Shown here piece after piece: positions 25,569-32,736 of a DNA stretch of 64,000 nt; positions within the stretch are counted from its first letter, which is position 1; every line of letters starts with the position of its first letter. The notes beneath the pieces are model-generated. The model did not search any database. It was not told where the DNA came from and worked only from the letters and a program-made list of their open reading frames with translations. The DNA lies in the NCBI GenBank assembly GCA_026386955.1, contig JAPLMQ010000163.1, positions 1-64,000 on the forward strand, in the 5' to 3' direction. Source of the DNA: Planctomycetota bacterium. Its GTDB lineage: Bacteria; Planctomycetota; Phycisphaerae; Phycisphaerales; Phycisphaeraceae. The position numbers were made by a program, and so were the translations under genes.

Positions 25569-25750
25569 TTGATTCTTGATTCTGAATCAGAATCAAACTC
25601 ACGTCTGGGGATCATGGTGAATCAAAGGCCATGGTGTAGCCGTGTAAATAATTATTATATAATGATTTATATTTTATATGCGTTTCTCCGCCCTGCCGAG
25701 ACAATGCATGGCGATGCTAAAAAACGACTTTTGATTCAGGCGTGAATCAA
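25569..25750. promoter_or_regulatory. AT-rich control region with repeated TTGATTC/GAATCAA palindromes
   Basis: TTGATTCTGAATCAGAATCAA (21-bp dyad, 10-bp arms) occupies 25576-25596 with an extra direct TTGATTC at 25569-25575. TTGATTCAGGCGTGAATCAA (8-bp arms) occupies 25731-25750, and a lone GAATCAA sits at 25620-25626. Between the dyads (about 25645-25680) lies a run almost free of G and C, with TATAAT on both strands (25654-25663). The gap 25329-25818 has no credible gene. It lies upstream of the Gfo/Idh fusion gene, so it probably holds that gene's promoter and operators. Confidence 0.6.
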
Positions 25751-25818
25751 ACATCCACAAGGCCGATTTCGGCTTGAGGAATCGCCCTACGCGCAAGTGT
25801 CCGACCCGCGCGCCGCCA

Positions 25819-26364
25819 TCACTCGCGGACCGTTTTCTCGCCGACTGCCAAGCCCACTGGCCGCTTCGCCCCGCACTCTGGGCAGTCGCCCTCCGCCGGG
25901 CTGCCGCGCAGGTCGTAGCCGCACGACGTGCAGCAGCTGACGAGCGCGCGGCGGCGGCGGAAATCACGCACCCACAGCACCGGCAGCGGGATCGACAACA
26001 GGATGAGGAACCAGCATGGAATCAAGGCCAGGAACTTCGGCCCGCCATCCCTGTGGACATGCAGAAAACCAAGCGATTGGACCCACGGAGGCGTCATGAA
26101 CCCCCAGTACGCCATGATCTCGCGACGACTCACCGGCGGCTCCATGAAAAACAAGAACTCGCTCGACGTTGGGCCGAAGGCGTCCCCTGAATCGAACCCC
26201 ACAAAGGCTCCTCCGGCGACTAGGAACAACTTCACGTCATGGTGCCCGAGCCCTCTCCAAACCACGCCCACGCCTGTGAAACAACTGGCGACCCATCCCG
26301 TCGCCGCGACAACGACGACGAACAGAGACATGGCCGCGGCGAGGTTGAAGAGCATCCGTCTCAT
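25819..26364 (-). CDS. Two-TM zinc-ribbon paralogue 1
   Basis: ATG 26364 overlaps the stop of the upstream paralogue as ATGA. 181 residues: TM1 near the N-terminus (MRRMLFNLAAAMSLFVVVVA), an exported domain of about 90 residues (about 30-120), TM2 (FLALIPCWFLILLSIPLPVL), a basic patch (RDFRRRRALVS) and a Cys4 ribbon (CTSCGYDLRGS then CPECGAKRP). By the positive-inside rule the ribbon should be cytoplasmic. This ribbon tail is common in planctomycete proteins but I know no assigned function. It is the last gene of a coupled run of four. Confidence 0.85.
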   Translation of the reverse strand: MRRMLFNLAAAMSLFVVVVAATGWVASCFTGVGVVWRGLGHHDVKLFLVAGGAFVGFDSGDAFGPTSSEFLFFMEPPVSRREIMAYWGFMTPPWVQSLGFLHVHRDGGPKFLALIPCWFLILLSIPLPVLWVRDFRRRRALVSCCTSCGYDLRGSPAEGDCPECGAKRPVGLAVGEKTVRE

Positions 26365-26921
26365 GGCGCGCCCTTGGAATACGCGGACACGCTCGTCGCA
26401 TTGCCGGCCGTCGCCCCGCACTCCGGGCAGTCTCCCCCCGGCGGGCTGCCGCGCAGGTCGTAGCCGCAGGCGGGGCAGCAGCCCGGGCCGAATCTCCGGC
26501 GTCGGCGCCACGCGCGGAACCAAGCAATCGGCATGGGCAGCGACGCGAGAATGACGAACCAGAACGGAACCATCAGAAACGTGCCGTCGCCGCCGAGCCC
26601 AGGCGTGATGATGAAGCCGGCGGAACAGATCAATGCGTGCCCCTTGTAATAATCGAGCTGGCCTCCGAAGACTTCAACGAACAGGCCTTCATCGATGCGT
26701 ATCTCCGGAAGCCCGTAACCATGGGGGTCATCCTCCGGCGACGCCCATCCAATCTCCATGGCCAATCCGCCCGCTGCGCACCCGAATGCCAAGACATCGG
26801 TCTTGGGCGTGCAGAAATGGATGAACACCGAGTGCTGGACGCTCACTGCCCACCCCACCGCCGCCGCGAGGCCAATGAGCAGCGATGCCAGGGCCGCGAA
26901 GTTGAAAATCGACCGCTTCAT
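26361..26921 (-). CDS. Two-TM zinc-ribbon paralogue 2
   Basis: Start at ATG 26921, which overlaps the preceding paralogue's stop by four bases. 186 residues with the same plan: TM1 (MKRSIFNFAALASLLIGLAA), a divergent exported middle part (HSVFIHFCTPKTDVLAFGCA onward), TM2 (FLMVPFWFVILASLPMPIAW), an Arg run (RAWRRRRRFG), then CPACGYDLRGS and CPECGATAG. The exported part shares almost nothing with paralogue 1, whereas both TM segments and the ribbon are conserved, a pattern of one constant frame carrying variable outside domains. Confidence 0.85.
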   Translation of the reverse strand: MKRSIFNFAALASLLIGLAAAVGWAVSVQHSVFIHFCTPKTDVLAFGCAAGGLAMEIGWASPEDDPHGYGLPEIRIDEGLFVEVFGGQLDYYKGHALICSAGFIITPGLGGDGTFLMVPFWFVILASLPMPIAWFRAWRRRRRFGPGCCPACGYDLRGSPPGGDCPECGATAGNATSVSAYSKGAP

Positions 26922-27508
26922 GACGGGCCCTTGGTGGCCAATGGCGATTCCACCCCCGCCGGCCTCGTCGCCCCGCACTCCGGGCAGTCGCCCTCCGGCG
27001 GGCTGCCGCGGAGGTCGTAACCGCACGACGTGCAGCAGCCCGAGGCGATCGCGCGCCGGCGGGTCCAGAGGCCGCGAGCCCAGATCAACGGGAGCGGCAA
27101 AGACAACAGCAAGACGAGCCAACAGGGGACAAGCACGAAGCTCCGGATGGTGGTCCCCGTTCCGAGAGGCAAGACGACCAGGCCACGAGACGGCTTCCAA
27201 ACGATAGCCTCGTTCACAAGCTCAATGACATCGATTTCGTCCAAGTAGGGATCGGACCCGACTCGTCCATCCATGAAGCAGCTGAAGCGGAGCCGCTTGA
27301 TGGGCGGCTCAAAAATCACATTCGGTTGCCATACCACCAAACGCAGCCCCGAGGTGCCGAGACTTGATGAGGCCATTCCTTGCGATGGTCCCCTGACATG
27401 GACACGGACTTCTGCCCTCATGAAATGACTCGCGACCCACCCCAACGCCGACGCGAGGGCGATGGCGAGTGAAAACATGCAAGCGAACTTGTAGAGGCGG
27501 CGCTTCAT
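26918..27508 (-). CDS. Two-TM zinc-ribbon paralogue 3
   Basis: ATG 27508, 196 residues, coupled to its neighbours by ATGA overlaps on both sides. TM1 MKRRLYKFACMFSLAIALAS; exported domain with RGPSQGMASSSLGTSGLRLV and a predicted strand-rich character; TM2 FVLVPCWLVLLLSLPLPLIW; ribbon CTSCGYDLRGS and CPECGATRP. Its exported domain is recognisably related to that of paralogue 5 (shared GTSGLR and a following QP motif), and the ribbon-coding DNA of the two is almost identical over about 85 bp. Confidence 0.85.
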   Translation of the reverse strand: MKRRLYKFACMFSLAIALASALGWVASHFMRAEVRVHVRGPSQGMASSSLGTSGLRLVVWQPNVIFEPPIKRLRFSCFMDGRVGSDPYLDEIDVIELVNEAIVWKPSRGLVVLPLGTGTTIRSFVLVPCWLVLLLSLPLPLIWARGLWTRRRAIASGCCTSCGYDLRGSPPEGDCPECGATRPAGVESPLATKGPS

Positions 27509-28059
27509 CCCGGAGCCTTGGCCTCGTGTGCCGACTCCGTCTCCGCCGCCCGCTTCGCCCCGCACTCGGGGCAGTCGCCACCTGCAGGGCTGCCGCGGAG
27601 GTCGTAGCCGCAGGAGGGGCAGCAGCCCGGGCCTATCGATCGGCGTCGGAGCCAAGCGCGCAGCCAGAGGATGGGCAGAGGCAGCGCCGCAAGGAGGAGG
27701 AACCAGCACGGAACGATGACGTCAACCCCGCTACGGCCCAGATGTTCGCTTCGCGTCACGAAAAATCCGCCCCCGGAAAACCCGTGTTGCGCTTGGAAGT
27801 TTCGTTCGGACTCGAAATCCCTGAAGTTCGCGGCGGGCTTGAGAACAATCCCACGATAGCCCCACGCATCGGCGCCAGGGGACGTATTTGCGAATACGCC
27901 CACACAGCCGGCGCACAGCCCCACGCCGGAATCTTCGAACCGCGGCACATTGACGACGACAGACGCCGTCAAGAACAGGCTTGTCGCCCACGCGGCCGCC
28001 GTGGCAAGGGCGAGGAGCAGGGAGAGGAAGGCTGCGAGGGTGAAGAGCCAGCGTTTCAC
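27505..28059 (-). CDS. Two-TM zinc-ribbon paralogue 4
   Basis: The start is best placed at GTG 28059, where the family N-terminus (VKRWLFTLAAFLSLLLALAT) begins; an ATG 36 bp upstream adds a leader absent from the paralogues. 184 residues. The exported domain has two Cys (GLCAGCVG). TM2 VIVPCWFLLLAALPLPILWL; ribbon CPSCGYDLRGS and CPECGAKRA. It is the first gene of the four-gene coupled run 28059 to 25819; an R5 repeat element separates it from paralogue 5. Confidence 0.82.
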   Translation of the reverse strand: MKRWLFTLAAFLSLLLALATAAAWATSLFLTASVVVNVPRFEDSGVGLCAGCVGVFANTSPGADAWGYRGIVLKPAANFRDFESERNFQAQHGFSGGGFFVTRSEHLGRSGVDVIVPCWFLLLAALPLPILWLRAWLRRRSIGPGCCPSCGYDLRGSPAGGDCPECGAKRAAETESAHEAKAPG

Positions 28060-28125
28060 GCCGCAATCGTACCTATGGCAGCGCTCGGCACGCACGGCGA
28101 TCGAGGTGATTGGTTGACGCCTCCC

Positions 28126-28224
28126 GTTAGCCGGACGCGCAAGCGACGCCGTTGGGCGTCCGGCGTGACGTTGCGTTCTCGGTTGACCGGACGGTCCTCG
28201 CCGTCGCTTGCGCGTCCGGCTAAC
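28126..28224. repeat. Family R5 element (99 bp) between paralogues 4 and 5
   Basis: GTTAGCCGGACGCGCAAGCG (from 28126) is mirrored by CGCTTGCGCGTCCGGCTAAC (ending 28224), a 23-bp perfect inverted repeat. The interior is GC-rich and non-coding. The right end overlaps the 3' end of paralogue 5 and provides its TAG stop. Confidence 0.85.
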
Positions 28225-28792
28225 AAGACTCGCCTTTCAGCGCCTCCGCCGCCCTCTTCGCCCCGCACTCCGGGCAGTCGCCCTCCGGCGGGCTGCCGCG
28301 GAGGTCGTAGCCGCACGACGTGCAGCAGCCCGAGGCGATTGCGCGCCGGCGGCCACGCCACCCGCGAGCACAAAGCAACGGGAGCGGCAGGAACAACAAC
28401 AGGATGAGCCAGCAGGGGATGAGAATGACCCTATCGAGGAGCAACCCAACTCCGTGAGGCAGGATGATCAGGCCCAAGGCTTGATTCAAGATGATTGCCC
28501 CCGGCTCAGGGAACATGAATTCGTCGAAGCAAGGATCAGGCCCGACCTGCCTATCGTCAAAGCCATCGAATCCAAATCCCCTCATGGTCGGCCCAAAATC
28601 CACGCCCGGCTGGTAGGTCAACACCCGCAGGCCCGAGGTGCCGAGAGTCAAGAAGACCATCCCACGCGTCGGCACCCTGAAATGGACGCCGACGCCGCCC
28701 CCCATGAAACAACTCGTCACCCACCCCACCGCCGCCGCGAGGGCGATGAGGAGCGACAGCGTGGCGGCGAAGTTGAAGAGCCTGCGTTTCAT
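28220..28792 (-). CDS. Two-TM zinc-ribbon paralogue 5
   Basis: ATG 28792 follows the TAG stop of paralogue 6 directly (TAGATG). 190 residues: TM1 MKRRLFNFAATLSLLIALAA, exported domain related to that of paralogue 3, TM2 VILIPCWLILLLFLPLPLLC, ribbon CTSCGYDLRGS and CPECGAKRA. The C-terminal GESC and the stop codon are encoded by the inverted end of an R5 repeat, so element insertion has reset the gene's end. Confidence 0.87.
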   Translation of the reverse strand: MKRRLFNFAATLSLLIALAAAVGWVTSCFMGGGVGVHFRVPTRGMVFLTLGTSGLRVLTYQPGVDFGPTMRGFGFDGFDDRQVGPDPCFDEFMFPEPGAIILNQALGLIILPHGVGLLLDRVILIPCWLILLLFLPLPLLCARGWRGRRRAIASGCCTSCGYDLRGSPPEGDCPECGAKRAAEALKGESC

Positions 28793-29347
28793 CTAAGGAG
28801 CCTTGGCGTCCAGCACAGTCCCCGCCTCCGCAGCCCTCTTCGCCCCGCATTCCGGGCAGTCGCCCCCCGGCGGGCTGCCGCGGAGGTCGTAGCCACAGGC
28901 CTTGCAGCAGCCCACGAGCGAGCGGCGGCGGACGCGACGAGCGCGGACCCACAGGGCCGGCAGCGGGATCGAGAGAAGGATGATGAACCAGCACGGGAGC
29001 ATGACGACCGCGTAGTGGTCCGTCCGATTGAGATGCACGACGAAACCCCGGCGAATGAAAATGATCTCGCTGCGGACATCGTCGTAGTTGGGATCCGCTA
29101 TCGAGTTGAAACTCCTGGGCGGAGAGACCTGCAAATGCGGTTCTTCCCACGCGGTCATTCCGGTCATGGTCTCCCACTCGACGCCCAATGAGACCCCGCC
29201 CGCCACGAGGTTGGCGTGAATGGTATTTCTTGGCCCGATCTGCAAGACACTGAACGACCAAAATGCAGTGGCCACCCAGCCCACCAACGCCGCGACGGCG
29301 ATCAGCATCGACACGGCGGCTGCGAAGGTGAGGAGCCTTTGCATCAT
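28793..29347 (-). CDS. Two-TM zinc-ribbon paralogue 6
   Basis: First gene of the pair 6-5. 184 residues: TM1 MMQRLLTFAAAVSMLIAVAA, exported domain of about 85 residues (NTIHANLVAGGVSLGVEWET onward) unlike the others, TM2 YAVVMLPCWFIILLSIPLPA, basic linker RARRVRRRSLVG, ribbon CKACGYDLRGS and CPECGAKRA. A double ATG starts the gene. The upstream gap 29348-29688 contains an R5 pair, an R6 hairpin and, further on, the leader of the divergent dioxygenase gene. Confidence 0.87.
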   Translation of the reverse strand: MMQRLLTFAAAVSMLIAVAALVGWVATAFWSFSVLQIGPRNTIHANLVAGGVSLGVEWETMTGMTAWEEPHLQVSPPRSFNSIADPNYDDVRSEIIFIRRGFVVHLNRTDHYAVVMLPCWFIILLSIPLPALWVRARRVRRRSLVGCCKACGYDLRGSPPGGDCPECGAKRAAEAGTVLDAKAP

Positions 29348-29411
29348 GGTTCAATCGTAACGGCGACGGGTGTTGGTTGGCGCGGGAATCGAGGTTGGGG
29401 TGATGGGGTTT

Positions 29412-29520
29412 GTTTGCCGGAAGCGCAAGCGACGGAGGTTTGCTTGGTTTTTCCGCGAGCATCAGGCGATGTCGGTCATCTCAAGCGAACCAACATCCGT
29501 CGCTTGCGCGTCCGGCTAAC
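29412..29520. repeat. Family R5 element (109 bp)
   Basis: GCCGGAAGCGCAAGCGACGG near 29416-29435 pairs with CCGTCGCTTGCGCGTCCGGC near 29497-29516 (ends 29412 and 29520). The interior is unrelated to that of the copy at 28126, so the ends move or duplicate independently of the middle. Confidence 0.8.
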
Positions 29521-29536
29521 AAGACCATGAAATCTG

Positions 29537-29566
29537 AAAGCCCAGGCACCGCAGCGCCTGGGCTTT
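29537..29566. repeat. Family R6 hairpin not placed behind a gene
   Basis: CCCAGGCACCGCAGCGCCTG with its GGGCTTT tail is the same stem used as a terminator at 23225 and 38774, but here both flanking genes point away from it. It is followed by T-rich sequence on the plus strand (to 29580). It may insulate the two divergent units or may simply be a dispersed repeat. Confidence 0.65.
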
Positions 29567-29688
29567 GGGTGTTTGTTTTTTGAAACAGATCGGCGCGCGG
29601 CGCGTCTTGACTTTCAAGGGGGTCTCACGGACTTTAGCGTCCTCCTCGACGTGATTTTCTCGATCTTTTCCTCCTGGATTTCTCCGTC

Positions 29689-30540
29689 ATGGCTGAACCA
29701 CAAGGCGACCCGCGGCTGCTGCGTTTCTTCCCCGCCTCGGGCGAGAACCTCCGCCGGCTGACGCGCGAGCAGGTGCGCCACTACAACGTGCGCGGGTACG
29801 TCAAGCCGCTCTCGATCTACACGCCCGAGCAGGCCGACTTCAACCGCGCCCGGTTCGACACGCTGCTCGACGAGATCGCGCGGGCCAACGACGGGCGCGA
29901 CGCCTACTCCATCAACGGCTACCAGGCCCAGGTCGCCAGCATCTGGGACATCATCGTCCACCCGGTGATCCTCGACTTCGTGCAGGACATCCTCGGCCCC
30001 GACTTCGTGGCGTGGGGCACGCACTACTTCTGCAAGATGCCCGGCGACCCGCGCCACGTGCCCTGGCACCAAGACGCCTCGTACTGGCCCTTGACGCCCT
30101 CGCGCACCGTCACCGCCTGGCTGGCGATCGACGACGCCGACGCCGACAACGGCGCGATGAAGGTCATCCCCGGGACGCACGTGCACGGGCACCTGCCCTT
30201 CGAGAACGCCAAGCCCGACGAGAAGGTCGTGCTGCACCAGAAGGTGCTGGGCGTCGAGCGGTTCGATCCGCCGGAGTACATCGACCTCAAGGCCGGGCAG
30301 ATCTCGCTCCACTCCGACATGCTGGTGCACGGGTCGGACCCGAACCTGTCGAGCCGGAGGCGTTGCGGGCTGACGATCCGCTACGCGGCCTGCGACGTGC
30401 GCTCGACCGCGGGGTGGAACAAGAACGCGATCATCTGCCGCGGGACCGATCCCTCGGGGCATTGGGGGAACATCCCCCGGCCCACGACCGACTCGTCGAT
30501 GGCGATGGCGTGGCAGAAGAAGGTGGCGGTGGAGACGTGA
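29689..30540 (+). CDS. Phytanoyl-CoA dioxygenase family protein (Fe(II)/2-oxoglutarate type)
   Basis: 283 residues. The iron-binding facial triad is visible: H127 and D129 in VPWHQDASYW, and the later His in MLVHGSDPN. The 2-oxoglutarate-binding Arg is probably in SRRRCGLTIRYA. AVKVIPGTH-like sequence (NGAMKVIPGTHVHGHL) is the conserved strand before the second His. These enzymes hydroxylate or halogenate small molecules; the substrate cannot be read here. Planctomycetes carry many such genes. A second, distinct copy lies at 40275. Confidence 0.9.
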   Translation: MAEPQGDPRLLRFFPASGENLRRLTREQVRHYNVRGYVKPLSIYTPEQADFNRARFDTLLDEIARANDGRDAYSINGYQAQVASIWDIIVHPVILDFVQDILGPDFVAWGTHYFCKMPGDPRHVPWHQDASYWPLTPSRTVTAWLAIDDADADNGAMKVIPGTHVHGHLPFENAKPDEKVVLHQKVLGVERFDPPEYIDLKAGQISLHSDMLVHGSDPNLSSRRRCGLTIRYAACDVRSTAGWNKNAIICRGTDPSGHWGNIPRPTTDSSMAMAWQKKVAVET

Positions 30541-30597
30541 GGGGCGGGCAGAGAGTCGAGGGGAGAGAGTGGAAAGCAGAGAAGGAAATGCGGGGGA

Positions 30598-31024
30598 CGT
30601 GCCACATCGCAGCCGAAGGCTGCTATGTGCGAGTGGACGGGTGGGTCATGTTGCATGAGGTGAGCCTGAACCCTGCCGCGCGTTGAGGCGAACTGCGTCC
30701 TTAGCGAATCATGCTGCCCCATTGAAATCAGAGGTGCGACGCCGATCAGCCCCTCTCCCTCCGGGAGAGGGTGGCGGGTACTCCCGCCGGGTGAGGGCGT
30801 GGGCAACCGGATGCTCCCAGCCAATACAGCAGACGCAAGCGTATTTTCCGGGCTTTTTGTCGACCCACGCCCTCACCCGTCACGGATGAGTACATCCGTG
30901 CCACCCTCTCCCGAAGGGAGAGGGGCAGACGAGCCGCCGCACAATCGCAGGATTTCAGCAGAGTAGAGCCTTTGCGCGTGCATGTTCACCGGCACACAGC
31001 AGCCTTCGGCTGCGGTGTGGCACG
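30598..31024. repeat. Nested inverted-repeat element, family R2, copy A (427 bp)
   Basis: The outer hairpins are at 30598-30631 (GTGCCACATCGCAGCC core) and 30992-31024 (inverted counterpart ending GGTGTGGCACG). The inner arms are about 63 bp each, 30750-30812 (CCCTCTCCCTCCGGGAGAGG, then GTGGCGGGTACTCCCGCCGG) and 30864-30926 (inverted, with CACGGATGAGTACATCCGTG). The centre includes a CAGACGCAAGCGTATTTTCC block that recurs in copy B. A 118-bp spacer between the left outer and inner parts is longer than in copy B. This accounts for most of the gap 30541-31137. Confidence 0.85.
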
Positions 31025-31137
31025 GGGCAAACTCCCTCCCCCCGCGCGTGCCCGGCTGACCATTTCCCGCCCGTCGCCGCGGCTTCGTTTATGATGCTCC
31101 GCGCGTTTTCCCGCATCTTGCCTCGGAGACTCCCCTG

Positions 31138-32418
31138 ATGTCCGCTTTCCCCGTCCCCCTCGGGCTCAAGCCCAGCTTCGGATTCGGCGACCGCCTCGGC
31201 ACCGCGACGCCCGGGCACATCGCGGCCCTCGCCGCCAAGGGCGGGCCGATCCTGCCTATCTTCGCCCAGCAGTCGATCCGCGAGATGACGCGCACGCAGC
31301 GCACGCCCACGCAGGTGATGACGGCGGCGACCGAGGCGATCGCCCGCTCCTCCTATAAAGGGATCTGGGGCGCCGACGCCGACCATCTCAAGCACGAGGC
31401 CGACGTCGACTACACCGCGGCGGCGGGCTTCGTCTTCTTCACCATCGACCCCTCCGAGCACGTCGACGCGCAGGCGGACAACTACGACGCCGCGACGTTG
31501 GCGGCCAAGTTCAAGGCCGTCGAGGGCGAGACGCCGTGGATCGGGCAGTACCTCGGGAAGACCATCCGCGTCGAGGGCGGGCCGACGATTTTGATGGACG
31601 CCCAGGCGGTGCAGCGGGCGGCGGTGAAGTACGGGCGGGCGATCGCCCACACGCTCAAGCTCTCGGCCTACATCGACAAGGTGATGAAGTCGCGCCCCGA
31701 AGGCCGGCAGGCGTACGAGATCGAGCTGAGCGTCGACGAGACGCCCCAGCCCACGACGCTGGCGGAGCACTACATCATCGCCGACCAATGCCGGCAGGCG
31801 AAGATGAAGCTGGTCAGCTTGGCCCCGCGCTACATCGGCGACTTCGAGAAAGGCGTCGACTACAAGGGGAACCTGGGCGCGTTCGAGCGCTCGCTGGCCG
31901 ACCATGCGGCGATCGCGCGGGCCCTGGGGCCTTACAAGCTGAGCCTGCACTCGGGCTCGGACAAGGTCTCGATCTACCCCGCCTTCGCGCGGATCACCCG
32001 CGGGATGTTCCACGTGAAGACCGCGGGGACGAGCTACCTCGAGGCCCTGCGCGTGGTCGCCCGGCACGACGCGGCCTTGTTCCGCCGGATCGTCGACTTC
32101 GCCCGCGGGCGGTACGACACCGACAAGGCGACCTACCACGTCTCAGCCACGCTCGCGGCAGTCCCCGCCCCGGCCCAGGTCGCCCAGACCCCCGACCTCG
32201 AGCGGCTCTACCTGCAGGACTGGACCAGCGTGGCGGTGGGCAAGGGCTTCACCAACCCCGGCCGGCAGATCCTCCATTGCACGTTCGGCTCGGTGCTGAC
32301 CAACGCCGACCTGGGCGCCGCGGTGAAGGCGGTCCTCGACGCGAACCCCAAGACGCACGAGGCGGTGCTGGCGGACCACTTTGGGAGGCATCTGGCGTCT
32401 CTGAGGAGCGGGATGTGA
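31138..32418 (+). CDS. uxaE: Tagaturonate epimerase (UxaE) family protein
   Basis: 426 residues. The N-terminal signature (LGLKPSFGFGDRLGTATPGH, then PIFAQQSIREMTRTQRTP), the GIWGADADHLKHEADVDYTA segment with probable metal ligands, and FFTIDPSEHVD are those of the tagaturonate/fructuronate epimerase family. That family interconverts D-tagaturonate and D-fructuronate in galacturonate catabolism. Length fits. No other uronate genes flank it, so the exact ketose acid is uncertain. A TATGAT hexamer at 31090-31095 could be its -10 box, but I see no matching -35. Confidence 0.85.
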   Translation: MSAFPVPLGLKPSFGFGDRLGTATPGHIAALAAKGGPILPIFAQQSIREMTRTQRTPTQVMTAATEAIARSSYKGIWGADADHLKHEADVDYTAAAGFVFFTIDPSEHVDAQADNYDAATLAAKFKAVEGETPWIGQYLGKTIRVEGGPTILMDAQAVQRAAVKYGRAIAHTLKLSAYIDKVMKSRPEGRQAYEIELSVDETPQPTTLAEHYIIADQCRQAKMKLVSLAPRYIGDFEKGVDYKGNLGAFERSLADHAAIARALGPYKLSLHSGSDKVSIYPAFARITRGMFHVKTAGTSYLEALRVVARHDAALFRRIVDFARGRYDTDKATYHVSATLAAVPAPAQVAQTPDLERLYLQDWTSVAVGKGFTNPGRQILHCTFGSVLTNADLGAAVKAVLDANPKTHEAVLADHFGRHLASLRSGM

Positions 32419-32466
32419 AGTTGGGTGCTCTGGTTGGTTGAGGCCCCGACCCCGATGCGTGCTTTC

Positions 32467-32495
32467 TTGACGATTCGGGCCGTTCCTTGTAGCCT
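32467..32495 (+). promoter_or_regulatory. Promoter of the rpmF-plsX-fab operon
   Basis: TTGACG (32467-32472) and TAGCCT (32490-32495) are 17 bp apart, placing the start about 40 bp before rpmF. The -35 is strong, the -10 weak. Confidence 0.55.
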
Positions 32496-32543
32496 TGACG
32501 GACTCAATCCTGCCCGAAGGGCGGGCGAAAAAGGTGATTTGCC

Positions 32544-32726
32544 ATGAACCCGGTCCAAAGAAAGTCCCGTTCGCAGAGCAAGATGCGCCGCTCGCATCAG
32601 CATCTGAAGCCCATCGGCTCGGTCCGCTGCCCCAACTGCGGCGCCGCCAAGCTGCCCCACTGCGCCTGCAATGACTGCGGCTACGTGCGTCCCGGCCTGA
32701 AGCTCTCGCTGTCCAAGGACGAGTAA
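32544..32726 (+). CDS. rpmF: 50S ribosomal protein L32
   Basis: 60 residues, the normal size. It begins NPVQRKSRSQSKMRRSHQ, the typical 'P..K.S.S....R.H' start of L32. Four Cys/His-like ligands form a zinc knuckle (CPNCG...HCACNDCGY, roughly residues 28-46). AAAGGTG precedes the ATG. It leads the fatty-acid cluster; rpmF-plsX linkage is widespread in bacteria and couples ribosome and membrane synthesis. Confidence 0.97.
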   Translation: MNPVQRKSRSQSKMRRSHQHLKPIGSVRCPNCGAAKLPHCACNDCGYVRPGLKLSLSKDE

Positions 32727-32736
32727 GGACGAGCCA

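Noticed and set aside
25524-25745. Small plus-strand frame across the AT-rich island
   Set aside because: No ribosome site, unlike any protein, and it crosses operator-like dyads; better explained as a control region.
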